Shown piece by piece: positions 8,629 through 16,496 of a DNA stretch of 23,256 bases. The notes under the pieces are model-generated. The model searched no databases, was not told where the DNA came from, and saw nothing but the letters and a program-made list of their open reading frames with translations. The position numbers and the translations under genes are program-made. This DNA is from an uncultured Sphingobium sp. (lineage in GTDB: Bacteria > Pseudomonadota > Alphaproteobacteria > Sphingomonadales > Sphingomonadaceae): contig CAJYHD010000291.1 in NCBI GenBank assembly GCA_913773715.1, positions 1-23,256 on the forward strand, written 5' to 3'. Each line of letters opens with the position of its first letter. Within the stretch, counting starts at the first letter, position 1.

Positions 8629-9753
8629 TCAGCCTTCGCGCCACACCGTGCGACGAGCATAGTCGGTGTAGCTGACGATCAGACGGACGACCTTGTCGGA
8701 AACATTGGGTGTGGCGTAATCGTCGACCAGACGCAGCGTTCGGTCGTCGCCCCGCCCCTGTTCAGCCAATATCGACAGGCCTTGCTCGACACGGGCAAGG
8801 TCAAGACCGGTCATCATCACGGCCGCTTCTTCCATGCCTTCGGGGCGTTCGTGTGCCTCCCGTATGTTGAGCGCCGGAAAGTTGAGGATTGATGATTCTT
8901 CGGTGATTGTACCACTATCCGACAGAACCGCCCGTGCCGATTGCTGAAGGCGGACATAATCATGGAACCCCAACGGTTTCATGAGCATGACCTTATCGTG
9001 GAAGCGCATGTCCAGCGCGTCGATCCGCTTTTGCGTTCGCGGATGCGTGGAAACAACCACGGGCATGCCGTGCTGTTCGGCCAGATGGTTCAGGATGCCG
9101 GCAAGGCGCGTGAAATTTCGCTCGGAATCAATATTTTCCTCGCGATGAGCGCTGACGAGATAATATCCTTGCTCGACCAGACCCAATCGGTCGAGCGCGT
9201 CCGATGCATCGATGTGACTCCGGAAATGGTGCAGAATCTCGAACATCGGACTGCCCGTCTTGATGACGCGATCCGGCGGGATCCCCTCGCGCAGCAGCAT
9301 TTCACGCGCGATGTCGCTATAGGTGAGATTGATGTCGGCGATATGATCGACAATGACGCGGTTGATTTCCTCGGGCACGCGTTGATCGAAGCACCGGTTG
9401 CCTGCTTCCATATGGAAGATCGGGATGCGCCGGCGCTTTGCGGGGATCGCTGCCAGCGCGCTATTGGTATCACCTAGGATCAGCACGGCGTCCGGACGGA
9501 ATTCGGCCAGGTGCCGATCCGCGGCCAGGATCACGTTCGCGATGGTTTCCGACGCGGTGCCGCCTGCGGCCTCTAAAAAGACGTCCGGGGTACGGATGCC
9601 CAGATCGTCGAAGAATACCTGGTTCAGGCCATGATCGTAATTCTGACCGGTGTGGACCAGCCGATGATCGCAGAAACGATCGAGTTTCGCGATCGTAAGC
9701 GACAGACGGATGAGTTCGGGACGCGTCCCGACGATCGTAGTGACTTTCAGCAT
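8629..9753 (-). CDS. fnlC: UDP-2-acetamido-2,6-dideoxy-L-hexose 2-epimerase (WbjD/FnlC/WbvD type)
   Basis: Non-hydrolysing 2-epimerase of the WecB superfamily, 374 residues. Within it the sequence matches the WbjD/FnlC/CapG branch: GTRPELIRLS at 9-18 (WecB itself has a different loop), HTGQNYD (34-40), GDTNS (94-98), HMEAGNRCFD (114-123), VPEEINR (126-132), SAHREEN (201-207), and LSDSGTITEESSILNFPALNIRE near 290. Catalytic acids D95, E116 and E128/E129 and H203 are present. It does the last step of UDP-L-FucNAc or UDP-L-QuiNAc synthesis, inverting C2. It starts at ATG after GGGGGAA and lies 15 bp downstream of the RmlD-like reductase. Its 4,6-dehydratase partner is about 8 kb away in block 4. 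A plain UDP-GlcNAc 2-epimerase is less likely given these motifs. Confidence 0.88.
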   Translation of the reverse strand: MLKVTTIVGTRPELIRLSLTIAKLDRFCDHRLVHTGQNYDHGLNQVFFDDLGIRTPDVFLEAAGGTASETIANVILAADRHLAEFRPDAVLILGDTNSALAAIPAKRRRIPIFHMEAGNRCFDQRVPEEINRVIVDHIADINLTYSDIAREMLLREGIPPDRVIKTGSPMFEILHHFRSHIDASDALDRLGLVEQGYYLVSAHREENIDSERNFTRLAGILNHLAEQHGMPVVVSTHPRTQKRIDALDMRFHDKVMLMKPLGFHDYVRLQQSARAVLSDSGTITEESSILNFPALNIREAHERPEGMEEAAVMMTGLDLARVEQGLSILAEQGRGDDRTLRLVDDYATPNVSDKVVRLIVSYTDYARRTVWREG

Positions 9754-9768
9754 CTGGGTTCCCCCGAG

Positions 9769-10623
9769 TTATCCGAACCGGCGCATGTCGGCCACGAGCG
9801 TGGCCCAGTCGGCGGGCGTATAGCCTGTCGCCGTACGAAACCGCGTGGAATCGAGCGACCGGTCGATGACGAGCGCATCGTCTGGTACGATGTCGATGTC
9901 ACGATCATAGGCGGCCGCAAAGAGGCGCAGCAGGCTGTCCTTGTCGATTGCTTGGGTCGAGACATGATAGAGGCCGGACAATTCCGGGCGCGGAAGCACG
10001 AGATCGCGCACCACCCGCGCCAGTTCGACTGTAGGCAGCCCCGAGAAGATCGCCCGGCGGAACCCTCGTACGCTTCCCGACTGTTTCAAGAACCAACCCA
10101 GCAATCCCCGCCCGGAGTTCAGTTCGGGCCCGATGATCGATGTGCGCAACGTGATCGCATGCGGATCGTGGACTTCACCCCATAGCTTGCTGGTGCCGTA
10201 GAGGTCGGTCGCATCCGGCGTGTCGCTTTCGCGATAATTGCCCATGTGCCCAGAAAAGACGCAATCTGTGCTGACATGGACCAGCCGGGCATCCGTCATG
10301 CCACACAGCCGCGCGAGACGATGAGGCAGCAAGGCATTGATCGGTACGGATGTCAGCACCTCAGACGCCGCCGCGAGCTGTTTGACGACGCCGATGCAGT
10401 TGATGACCACGTCCGGCTTGTGGGCGGCGAAGGTGGCGACCAGATTTTCGGTATTCTCTACGTCCAGCCCGCCATGGAATGTCGCCTTGATATCCGGCGG
10501 GAACCATCGCCGCGCATCGTTCGCGCGCGACAATGCTGCGACGTCAAATTGATCATGTTCCGCCAATATCCGTGTCATGGCGCTACCGAGCATGCCGGTC
10601 GCTCCAAGGATCATGATCTTCAC
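9769..10623 (-). CDS. RmlD-like nucleotide-sugar 4-reductase (WbvR-like)
   Basis: Short-chain reductase of the dTDP-4-dehydrorhamnose reductase family, 284 residues. Seen: GATGMLG (7-13), VINCIGVVKQ (73-82), STDCVFSG (118-125) and the Y142-x3-K146 pair. It sits between a WbuB-like transferase and a WbjD-type 2-epimerase, so it is predicted to reduce the 4-keto group of a UDP-2-acetamido-2,6-dideoxy-L-hexosulose. It lacks the C-terminal cupin half of WbjC/CapF/FnlB, the 3-epimerase used for L-FucNAc. That points to WbvR of the UDP-L-QuiNAc pathway. The start is GTG at 10623, overlapping the previous stop as GTGA, with GAGGGAGA 6 nt upstream. ATG 10614 would cut into the first beta strand. An ordinary dTDP-rhamnose reductase is unlikely because no rmlABC genes are near. 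Confidence 0.82.
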   Translation of the reverse strand: MKIMILGATGMLGSAMTRILAEHDQFDVAALSRANDARRWFPPDIKATFHGGLDVENTENLVATFAAHKPDVVINCIGVVKQLAAASEVLTSVPINALLPHRLARLCGMTDARLVHVSTDCVFSGHMGNYRESDTPDATDLYGTSKLWGEVHDPHAITLRTSIIGPELNSGRGLLGWFLKQSGSVRGFRRAIFSGLPTVELARVVRDLVLPRPELSGLYHVSTQAIDKDSLLRLFAAAYDRDIDIVPDDALVIDRSLDSTRFRTATGYTPADWATLVADMRRFG

Positions 10624-11861
10624 CGGGTGTCTCCCTCATCAAAGGCACGCACGACTGCATGCGCCGCCACTTGCGACAATCCTTCCGACAGCCGGGTGGC
10701 GAGCAGGTCGGGGCGATAATGATGATCGAAGTAGCGCCGTCCGGCCCGGCCCAATGCGGCACGTTCTTGGACAGGCAGTGCATGGAGGCGGCGGATCGCA
10801 TCGGCCAGCGCCTGCGGGTCACCGGCAGGGCAGCTGATCCCGCTGCCCGACGCCTCGACGATCTGCGCTGCCTCGCCGCTCACCCCCGCCACGATTGGTA
10901 TGCCGGCGGCCAGATAGGATTGTAGTTTGCTGGGGACAGTGCGGGCCAGCATCGGATCGTCCACCAGCGTCAGCAACAAGGCCGATGCGTCGGCATAGAC
11001 TTGGCGGATTTCCTCCGGCGACACGCGTCCCGGCAGGATCACGTTGCGCAGCCCACGTCGCGCGACGTCCTGAGCAACCCGTTCGGCGTCCGAACCGGAG
11101 CCGTAGAGCATGATCTGCACATCCGGGAGGTCCTGTAGCAGCACGGCCGCAGCGACCACGGTATCCAGCGCCTGGGCTCGACCGAGATTGCCGGCGAACA
11201 CCACCGTAAAATCCGGCCGCTTGGTCATGGGCGAGGCTGACGCTTCTCCAGGCTCTCCCGGATTGGGGAAATAGGCAACCAGGGTTGGCCGGGCCTGGTC
11301 GCGCAATATCTCCACGAACGCGTGCGATTGACCCAGAACCAGATCCGACCAGCGATACATCCTGCGCACCAGTAGATCGACCACTCGAAGCGCAGCTGGA
11401 GAGCGGACGTAGCCGGTGGCCGATAGCGCATGGGGCCAGAGATCCTGGACCCATTGGACAATCGGAGCGCGCTTCAGTCGTCCCAGCCAGACTGCAACGA
11501 AACCTTGGATCGCGGGAGAGGTGCCATAAACGAAGACCACATCAAACGGGCGCCCCCGCAACAACCAGGAGCCGACCACGATCCCGGACACCACGAACGA
11601 GAGGTAATTGAGCACGAGGCGGATCGCGCCGCCCCGCCCACGCGGAACAACCGGCACCCTCACGATATCGTATCCGTCCGGATGCCGTTGTGTCCCCGCG
11701 GCCAAAGCCCGGTATCCGGGATAAACCGCGCCATCGGGATAATTCGGCTGCCCGGTCAACGCCGTGACCTCGACGCCCTGTGCGATCAGATCGGTGATGA
11801 CCTGATTGATCCGGAAGGATTCCGGCCAGAGACACTGACTGACGACAAGGACACGCGGCAT
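10620..11861 (-). CDS. wbuB: GT4 glycosyltransferase, WbuB-like (L-FucNAc/L-QuiNAc transferase candidate)
   Basis: GT-B fold glycosyltransferase acting at the cytoplasmic face. From ATG 11861 it is 413 residues. The N-terminus VVSQCLWPESFRIN (6-19) and LTGQPNYPDG (35-44) are typical of WbuB proteins, as are YGTSP (112-116), VQWVQDLWP (135-143), FAGNLGRAQ (222-230) and PSKLQSYLAAG (310-320), the last replacing the usual glutamate motif of GT4 enzymes. In E. coli O26 wbuB follows fnlA-fnlB-fnlC and is assigned to L-FucNAc transfer. Here it lies directly before the reductase and 2-epimerase of the same pathway and shares a 4-nt overlap with the reductase. Substrate assignment is inference from this linkage. 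The frame is open upstream of 11861, but only this start gives the normal first beta strand. ATG 11894 is an alternative. AAGGGA lies about 12 nt before 11861. Confidence 0.88.
   Translation of the reverse strand: MPRVLVVSQCLWPESFRINQVITDLIAQGVEVTALTGQPNYPDGAVYPGYRALAAGTQRHPDGYDIVRVPVVPRGRGGAIRLVLNYLSFVVSGIVVGSWLLRGRPFDVVFVYGTSPAIQGFVAVWLGRLKRAPIVQWVQDLWPHALSATGYVRSPAALRVVDLLVRRMYRWSDLVLGQSHAFVEILRDQARPTLVAYFPNPGEPGEASASPMTKRPDFTVVFAGNLGRAQALDTVVAAAVLLQDLPDVQIMLYGSGSDAERVAQDVARRGLRNVILPGRVSPEEIRQVYADASALLLTLVDDPMLARTVPSKLQSYLAAGIPIVAGVSGEAAQIVEASGSGISCPAGDPQALADAIRRLHALPVQERAALGRAGRRYFDHHYRPDLLATRLSEGLSQVAAHAVVRAFDEGDTR
10630..10637 (-). promoter_or_regulatory. Ribosome binding site for the GTG start of the reductase
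   Basis: GAGGGAGA on the minus strand ends 6 nt before GTG 10623. It lies inside the last codons of the WbuB-like gene and supports the GTG start and coupled translation. Confidence 0.65.
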
Positions 11862-11919
11862 CGCGGATCGACGTCCCTTCGGGGGCGGAGACATGAATAT
11901 GGTCCGATCTTCCCGGAGC

Positions 11920-11937
11920 GGGCGATCATGATCGCCC
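11920..11937. repeat. Perfect 18-nt palindrome in the wzx-wbuB gap
   Basis: GGGCGATCATGATCGCCC reads the same on both strands. It lies 33 bp after the wzx stop and 58 bp before the wbuB-like start. It can form a 7-bp stem with a 4-nt loop, or be a dimeric-protein operator. No T-run follows on either strand, so a classical terminator is not supported. Confidence 0.6.
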
Positions 11938-11970
11938 TTCCAGCAGTTCCGGCTTCTGGTCAACCTTCGA

Positions 11971-13263
11971 TCAGGGCGTCCCGCCTGGCACCGTCCGCGG
12001 TGGCCGGGTGATAAGCAGGAATACCACAAGCATACCGTAAAGCCACGACACCAGATGGGCGCCGGCCAGTCCGACGGCACCGTGGCGTGGGACCAGGATC
12101 AGCGCTGCCCCCATCAGGATCAAATCCTTCGGTACGGTATAGGCCAGCAAGGATGTCCACATCCGCCGGTCTCCAGCTAGTCGATAGGACCCGATCGTCG
12201 CGACGCTCTCGGCCACGACGGCGCCCATCAGCAGGCGCAATGCGTCTGTGCCCAGCGCAAATCGAGTGCCGAACACCAGCATCAGCCACGGCGCACAGAG
12301 CGCGATAGTGCCGGCCACGGCGATGCTGAAGCCGCCGATCGCCAGCATGATCTGCAGAAGATAGCGGTTGGCATGTGCCGGATCCGCCTCGCTGGCCGCA
12401 ACATAGCGCGGAAGGAAAACCGTGCCGACCTGGACTGGGATGAACACCACCAGCGTCTTGACCATGAACGCGGTCGAGAACAGCCCCAGCTCGTTCAATC
12501 CTCGCGCGTTGACTAGCCAGGCATTGGTCAGCCACACCGCTGGGGTCAGCGTGAGGCCTGCCAGCGCGCTCGGCAGCGCGAAGGGTGCGAGGGTGTGCAG
12601 CAATGCCTTCCAGTCGGAAGGGCGCCGCCACGGGGGGAGGTCGGCGAAGGTGCGACGCAGCAGATGCGATCCATGCACCGCACGTAATGCGGCCGCGGCG
12701 GCATAGCCGATTGCGGCACCGAGGGGGCCGCCCAGAGCTAAGCCGATCGAAACGCCTAGTAGGAGAAAGATCGCATAAGCGATGGCATTCGCGGCGAGCG
12801 ACCGGAACGCCTGCACCCCGATGAGGACGGCGTTCTGCACCAATACCAAGGTCGCAGCCGGAATGCCCGCCCCAGCTACGATGAATAACGGAAGCAGGCT
12901 GGCATTGTCATACAGCCGGCCCGCGATGATGGGCGCTCCAAAGGCAACCACGGCGCCGATGATGGTGCCGGTCATCGCGGCGCTGGAGATACAGAAAGCC
13001 GCGATCCGCTCGGCTCGTGCACGATCCGCGGTAAGATAACGCGCGATGAAATTGGTCGCGGTGAAGGCCAGCCCGAACTGCGCAAGCGCACTCAGCGCCA
13101 GGATGGTGCTCGTAGCCACGGCGAAGCGCCCGAACTGAGCAGGCCCCAACAGGTTGGCCAACCCAATCGTGAGTGCAAGCGTTGCGCCCTGTCCCGTGCC
13201 CGCCGCAATGAGATTCCAGAACAGGGGTCGGGCCCTGTTCCAGCCACGTAGCCAGATACTCAC
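11971..13263 (-). CDS. wzx: Oligosaccharide-unit flippase (Wzx-like, MATE/MOP superfamily)
   Basis: Integral membrane protein, 430 residues from the GTG start, made almost entirely of hydrophobic helices (roughly a dozen to fourteen) separated by short basic loops. The N-terminus (WNLIAAGTGQGATLALTIGL, then LGPAQFGRFA) is typical of polysaccharide-export flippases, which turn the lipid-linked repeat unit across the inner membrane. No catalytic motif is expected in this family. The GTG at 13263 overlaps the stop of the upstream glycosyltransferase as GTGA, arguing for coupled translation; the frame is open upstream to 13311 but those residues ([11 protein letters not shown]) look like read-through of the neighbour. 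It is the only flippase seen in the cluster, so it is taken as the Wzx that partners the polymerase at the right edge. Confidence 0.9.
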   Translation of the reverse strand: MSIWLRGWNRARPLFWNLIAAGTGQGATLALTIGLANLLGPAQFGRFAVATSTILALSALAQFGLAFTATNFIARYLTADRARAERIAAFCISSAAMTGTIIGAVVAFGAPIIAGRLYDNASLLPLFIVAGAGIPAATLVLVQNAVLIGVQAFRSLAANAIAYAIFLLLGVSIGLALGGPLGAAIGYAAAAALRAVHGSHLLRRTFADLPPWRRPSDWKALLHTLAPFALPSALAGLTLTPAVWLTNAWLVNARGLNELGLFSTAFMVKTLVVFIPVQVGTVFLPRYVAASEADPAHANRYLLQIMLAIGGFSIAVAGTIALCAPWLMLVFGTRFALGTDALRLLMGAVVAESVATIGSYRLAGDRRMWTSLLAYTVPKDLILMGAALILVPRHGAVGLAGAHLVSWLYGMLVVFLLITRPPRTVPGGTP

Positions 13264-14333
13264 GCGTTCGCCGCGCCTGTATTTGCGGTCATGGCGTTGC
13301 GCAGCAGCCATTCGAGCTGCTCCATCCGGTAGCCGATACGATGCTCTGCCATCGTGCGGGCGAAGGCGGCGCGGACATGTTCCTCACGCGCGCGTTCGTT
13401 CGTGAGGAAATGGTCAAGTTGAACGATCAGCTCCTCAGTGTTGCGATATCCTTCGATTTCTTTGCCGACCGCATAGAAATCGTTCAGATACTCACCGCCA
13501 TCGGAAATCTGCATCACACCGTTGGCGGGGAGTTCGAACAGGCGGTATCCCCCCACGGTGTAGTCCCCGCGCAGATGGACGTTAAAGCCGATCTTGCTGC
13601 GTCGATACAGTGGAACGTATTCTTCAAAATCAATCGGGCGAACCCATCCTGGTGCGCCGTATTTGTACTTGAAATACAGGTTTTTCTTTGTCGATGCCAA
13701 GCCGTAGAGATGACAGCGCTTGCCAAAGGCGCGCTTGATCGCGGCCAGCATCGGCATCTTGTCAAGGTGAAGTGCCCCGACGAACACGATGTCCCGGTCG
13801 CGTCGCTCGGATAGGAGATCTTCGATCGTCGTGCCGGGGCGCCAGTTGGTGTCGAACAACGCCAGCGGCCAGAAGTCGGCGCGTTTCACCCCGAGATAGG
13901 CAAGCTTGTTCGGCATGTCGATTTCAGGGCTGTATGCCCTTGTGTGATAAAGCACCTGATTGAACGCATGTGCGTAGGTGAAATCGCGATCATAGGCGAT
14001 GGTCGGTCCATCGGACGTGCGCAGAACCTTGTGGATGTTCAACGTGCGCAGGAATTCGGGGTGATAGGGATTGGCGTTGTCGACGACCAGCGCGTCGATG
14101 CGCTCCGCCTCGATCGTCCGGCGTAGCGTATCGTACAGTCCAAGAAGCTGCGGGTCCTTGTCGAACCAGCGATTGTCGAGCGTTTGGCCGCGCAGGTAGT
14201 TGGCGAGAGGATAGAGCATACCGTGATCGAACGGTATGAAACGTACCGAGGTGGATGACGCGGCCGCGATCTCGCGTTCCCAATATGCGCGCTCAAACCC
14301 TCTCTTATTGTGGCTGTAAAGAACGGCAAGCAT
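13260..14333 (-). CDS. CgeB-like glycosyltransferase
   Basis: 357 residues. The C-terminal half carries the glycosyltransferase region of the CgeB/YkvP type: IVFVGALH (182-189), [17 protein letters not shown] (248-264), [13 protein letters not shown] (266-278), then a helix-rich tail with [24 protein letters not shown]. The N-terminal half (first strand LAVLYSHNK, later LVVDNANPY and KVLRTSDGP) fits the acceptor-side Rossmann domain of a GT-B enzyme. It is one of three non-initiating transferases; donor and acceptor are unknown. It starts block 2 and is transcribed away from gmd across a 174-bp divergent gap, so it could share control with the colitose genes; a colitosyltransferase is possible but only a guess. 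The start ATG 14333 begins directly at the first beta strand. Confidence 0.78.
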   Translation of the reverse strand: MLAVLYSHNKRGFERAYWEREIAAASSTSVRFIPFDHGMLYPLANYLRGQTLDNRWFDKDPQLLGLYDTLRRTIEAERIDALVVDNANPYHPEFLRTLNIHKVLRTSDGPTIAYDRDFTYAHAFNQVLYHTRAYSPEIDMPNKLAYLGVKRADFWPLALFDTNWRPGTTIEDLLSERRDRDIVFVGALHLDKMPMLAAIKRAFGKRCHLYGLASTKKNLYFKYKYGAPGWVRPIDFEEYVPLYRRSKIGFNVHLRGDYTVGGYRLFELPANGVMQISDGGEYLNDFYAVGKEIEGYRNTEELIVQLDHFLTNERAREEHVRAAFARTMAEHRIGYRMEQLEWLLRNAMTANTGAANA

Positions 14334-14409
14334 GAAGTCGGATCCCCGGTACGGCCTGCGGCTGCGGCCGCGGCAAGTCTCAGGCGTGCGGTGGCCGAGA
14401 ACTGGTGGC

Positions 14410-14439
14410 TTGGCAATCTTCGTGTAACTCCCCTATGGG
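14410..14439 (+). promoter_or_regulatory. Weak candidate sigma-70 promoter for gmd-colC-colD
   Basis: TTGGCA (14410-14415) and TATGGG (14434-14439) are 18 nt apart in the divergent gap upstream of gmd. The -10 match is poor, so this is only a candidate, supported by position. Confidence 0.22.
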
Positions 14440-14507
14440 CGCAGCAAGGCATGGGCCACGAAATGGCCGCTCTCCACCCCCACACGAGACATGAAGGCGG
14501 TTCCCAG

Positions 14508-15557
14508 ATGAAAAAGGCGCTAGTCACCGGAGTCACCGGCCAAGACGGAGCCTATCTCACCGAGCTGCTGCTCAAAAAAGGGTATGAGGTCCACGGCGTG
14601 AAACGCCGTTCGTCGTCGTTCAACACGGGGCGGATCGACCACCTCTTCCGCGATGTGCACGAGGATCAGGTCCGCTTCTTCCTCCATTATGGCGACATGA
14701 CGGACTCGACCAACCTCATCCGGTTGATCCAGGACGTCTGCCCCGACGAGATTTACAATCTGGCCGCGCAAAGCCATGTCCACGTCAGCTTCGAGACGCC
14801 GGAATATACGGCAAACGCCGATGCGATCGGCACGTTGCGCCTGCTGGAGGCGTTGCGGATCCTGCGCATGGAAGATCGTGTGCGTTTCTATCAGGCATCG
14901 ACGTCGGAGCTCTACGGCCTGGTGCAGGAGACGCCGCAGCGCGAGACGACCCCCTTCTACCCGCGTTCGCCATATGCGGCGGCCAAGCTGTATGCCTATT
15001 GGATCACGGTGAACTATCGTGAGGCCTATGGGATTCACGCCTCGAACGGTATTCTGTTCAATCACGAAAGCCCCATCCGTGGCGAAACTTTCGTCACGCG
15101 CAAGATCACCCGTGCCGTCGCGGCCATCGAACTGGGCAAGCAGCAGGCGCTCTACCTCGGCAATCTCGATGCACGCCGCGACTGGGGACATGCGCGCGAT
15201 TACGTCGAAGGCATGTGGCAGATCGTGCAGCAGGACGCAGGCGACGATTATGTCCTCGCGACCGGCGAGACGCGATCGGTTCGCGAATTTGTGGAATGCG
15301 CCTTTGCCGAGGTCGGACGTACGATCGAATGGTCGGGGACCGGTGTTGATGAGATCGGTCGTGACAAGGACAGCGGAGCCGAGGTCGTTCGGATCGATCC
15401 GCGCTATTTCCGCCCCACCGAAGTGGACCTGCTGATCGGCGACGCAAGCAAGGCGGCCGCCAAGTTCGGGTGGAAGCCCCAGACCGGATTCCATCAGCTG
15501 GTCACCGAGATGGTGCAGGCCGATCTGGCCGAGCTGCGCACGGAGGGATCGCGCTAA
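14508..15557 (+). CDS. gmd: GDP-mannose 4,6-dehydratase
   Basis: Converts GDP-D-mannose to GDP-4-keto-6-deoxy-D-mannose, the branch point to fucose, perosamine, rhamnose and colitose. 349 residues, normal length. Seen: NADP motif [10 protein letters not shown] (8-17), [14 protein letters not shown] (33-46), [12 protein letters not shown] (84-95), STSELYG (131-137) with T132 and E134, SPYAAAK (154-160) with Y156 and K160, and [16 protein letters not shown] (185-200). All catalytic residues are present. ATG 14508 is chosen because it begins the first beta strand; the frame is open upstream but the extra residues are not family-like. It is the first gene of a tight three-gene operon; its stop is 3 bp before colC. 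GDP-mannose itself must come from manB/manC genes outside the window. Confidence 0.97.
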   Translation: MKKALVTGVTGQDGAYLTELLLKKGYEVHGVKRRSSSFNTGRIDHLFRDVHEDQVRFFLHYGDMTDSTNLIRLIQDVCPDEIYNLAAQSHVHVSFETPEYTANADAIGTLRLLEALRILRMEDRVRFYQASTSELYGLVQETPQRETTPFYPRSPYAAAKLYAYWITVNYREAYGIHASNGILFNHESPIRGETFVTRKITRAVAAIELGKQQALYLGNLDARRDWGHARDYVEGMWQIVQQDAGDDYVLATGETRSVREFVECAFAEVGRTIEWSGTGVDEIGRDKDSGAEVVRIDPRYFRPTEVDLLIGDASKAAAKFGWKPQTGFHQLVTEMVQADLAELRTEGSR

Positions 15558-15560
15558 TCC

Positions 15561-16496
15561 ATGCGGATATGGATCACCGGTGGGGGCGGCATGCTGGGGG
15601 CCGCGGTGCGGCGTACCGCTCAGGCGCGCGGACGCGACGAGTTGCTGGCGCCGCGTAGTGCGCAACTCGATCTTCGCGATCGTTCGGCCGTCCGCGCTTT
15701 CCTGGCAGGCGAACGGATCGACATGGTGATCCACGCAGCGGCGCGGGTCGGTGGCATTGCCGCCAACATGGCGGACATGAGCGGTTTCCTGACGGACAAT
15801 CTGGAGATCAATCTCAACCTGATCGCGGAATGTGCCACTGCTGGCATACCAAAACTGCTCAACATCGGCAGTTCGTGCATGTATCCAAAGGATTATCGGC
15901 AGCCATTGGTCGAAAGCGATCTGCTGGCTGCCCCTCTGGAGCCGACGAACGAAGGTTATGCGTTGGCCAAGATCGTGGCGGCGCGTCATTGTGACTATTT
16001 GGCGGCGCAGCGCGGCCTGTCGTATCGCACGATCATCCCCTGCAATCTCTACGGTCCGGGGGATAATTTTTCTCCCGCACATGGTCATCTGATCGCCAGC
16101 ATCATTCGCAAGATCGACGAAGCGATGCGTAAGGGTGCCGAGAGCGTCGAGATCTGGGGCGATGGATCGGCACGGCGCGAGTTTCTTTTCACCGAAGATT
16201 TGGCTGAGTGGATCGTCACGCACGCGATCGAGAAGATCGACGCGCTACCGCAATATCTCAACACCGGCTACGGCAGCGATCATTCGGTGCTCGATTATTA
16301 TCGCATCGCGGCCAAGGTGATGGGCTTTACCGGCGAGTTCCGTCACGATCTTGATCGCCCGGTCGGCATGCGACAGAAACTGATCGACTCCCGTCGCGCC
16401 AGCGACTTTGGATGGGCGCCTGCCACCTCGCTCGAGAATGGACTGGCGCAGACGTATCGCTCCTACCTGCAACAGGCGGATGACCTCGTTCAATGA
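15561..16496 (+). CDS. colC: GDP-L-colitose synthase (ColC), GDP-fucose-synthase family
   Basis: 311-residue extended SDR of the GDP-L-fucose synthase (Fcl/GMER) family. Seen: GGGGMLG (7-13), HAAARVGGI (58-66), LNIGSSCMYPK (100-110) with the catalytic serine and C106, the Y133-x3-K137 pair, and CNLYGPGDNF (161-170) followed by histidines 174 and 176. These match the 5-epimerase and 4-reductase centre of Fcl. By sequence alone it could be a GDP-fucose synthase. The next gene, which it overlaps by ATGA, is ColD, so the natural substrate is predicted to be GDP-4-keto-3,6-dideoxy-D-mannose and the product GDP-L-colitose. That order (gmd, reductase, ColD in one operon) is the main argument. Confidence 0.85.
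   Translation: MRIWITGGGGMLGAAVRRTAQARGRDELLAPRSAQLDLRDRSAVRAFLAGERIDMVIHAAARVGGIAANMADMSGFLTDNLEINLNLIAECATAGIPKLLNIGSSCMYPKDYRQPLVESDLLAAPLEPTNEGYALAKIVAARHCDYLAAQRGLSYRTIIPCNLYGPGDNFSPAHGHLIASIIRKIDEAMRKGAESVEIWGDGSARREFLFTEDLAEWIVTHAIEKIDALPQYLNTGYGSDHSVLDYYRIAAKVMGFTGEFRHDLDRPVGMRQKLIDSRRASDFGWAPATSLENGLAQTYRSYLQQADDLVQ

Noticed and set aside
9769..10623. dTDP-4-dehydrorhamnose reductase of the dTDP-L-rhamnose pathway
   Set aside because: The fold fits, but no rmlA, rmlB or rmlC is present and the neighbours are of the UDP-L-aminosugar pathway.
14520..16223. 567-codon open frame on the minus strand
   Set aside because: It is antisense to gmd and colC, whose families and catalytic residues are clear. 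Long antisense frames are common in GC-rich genes.
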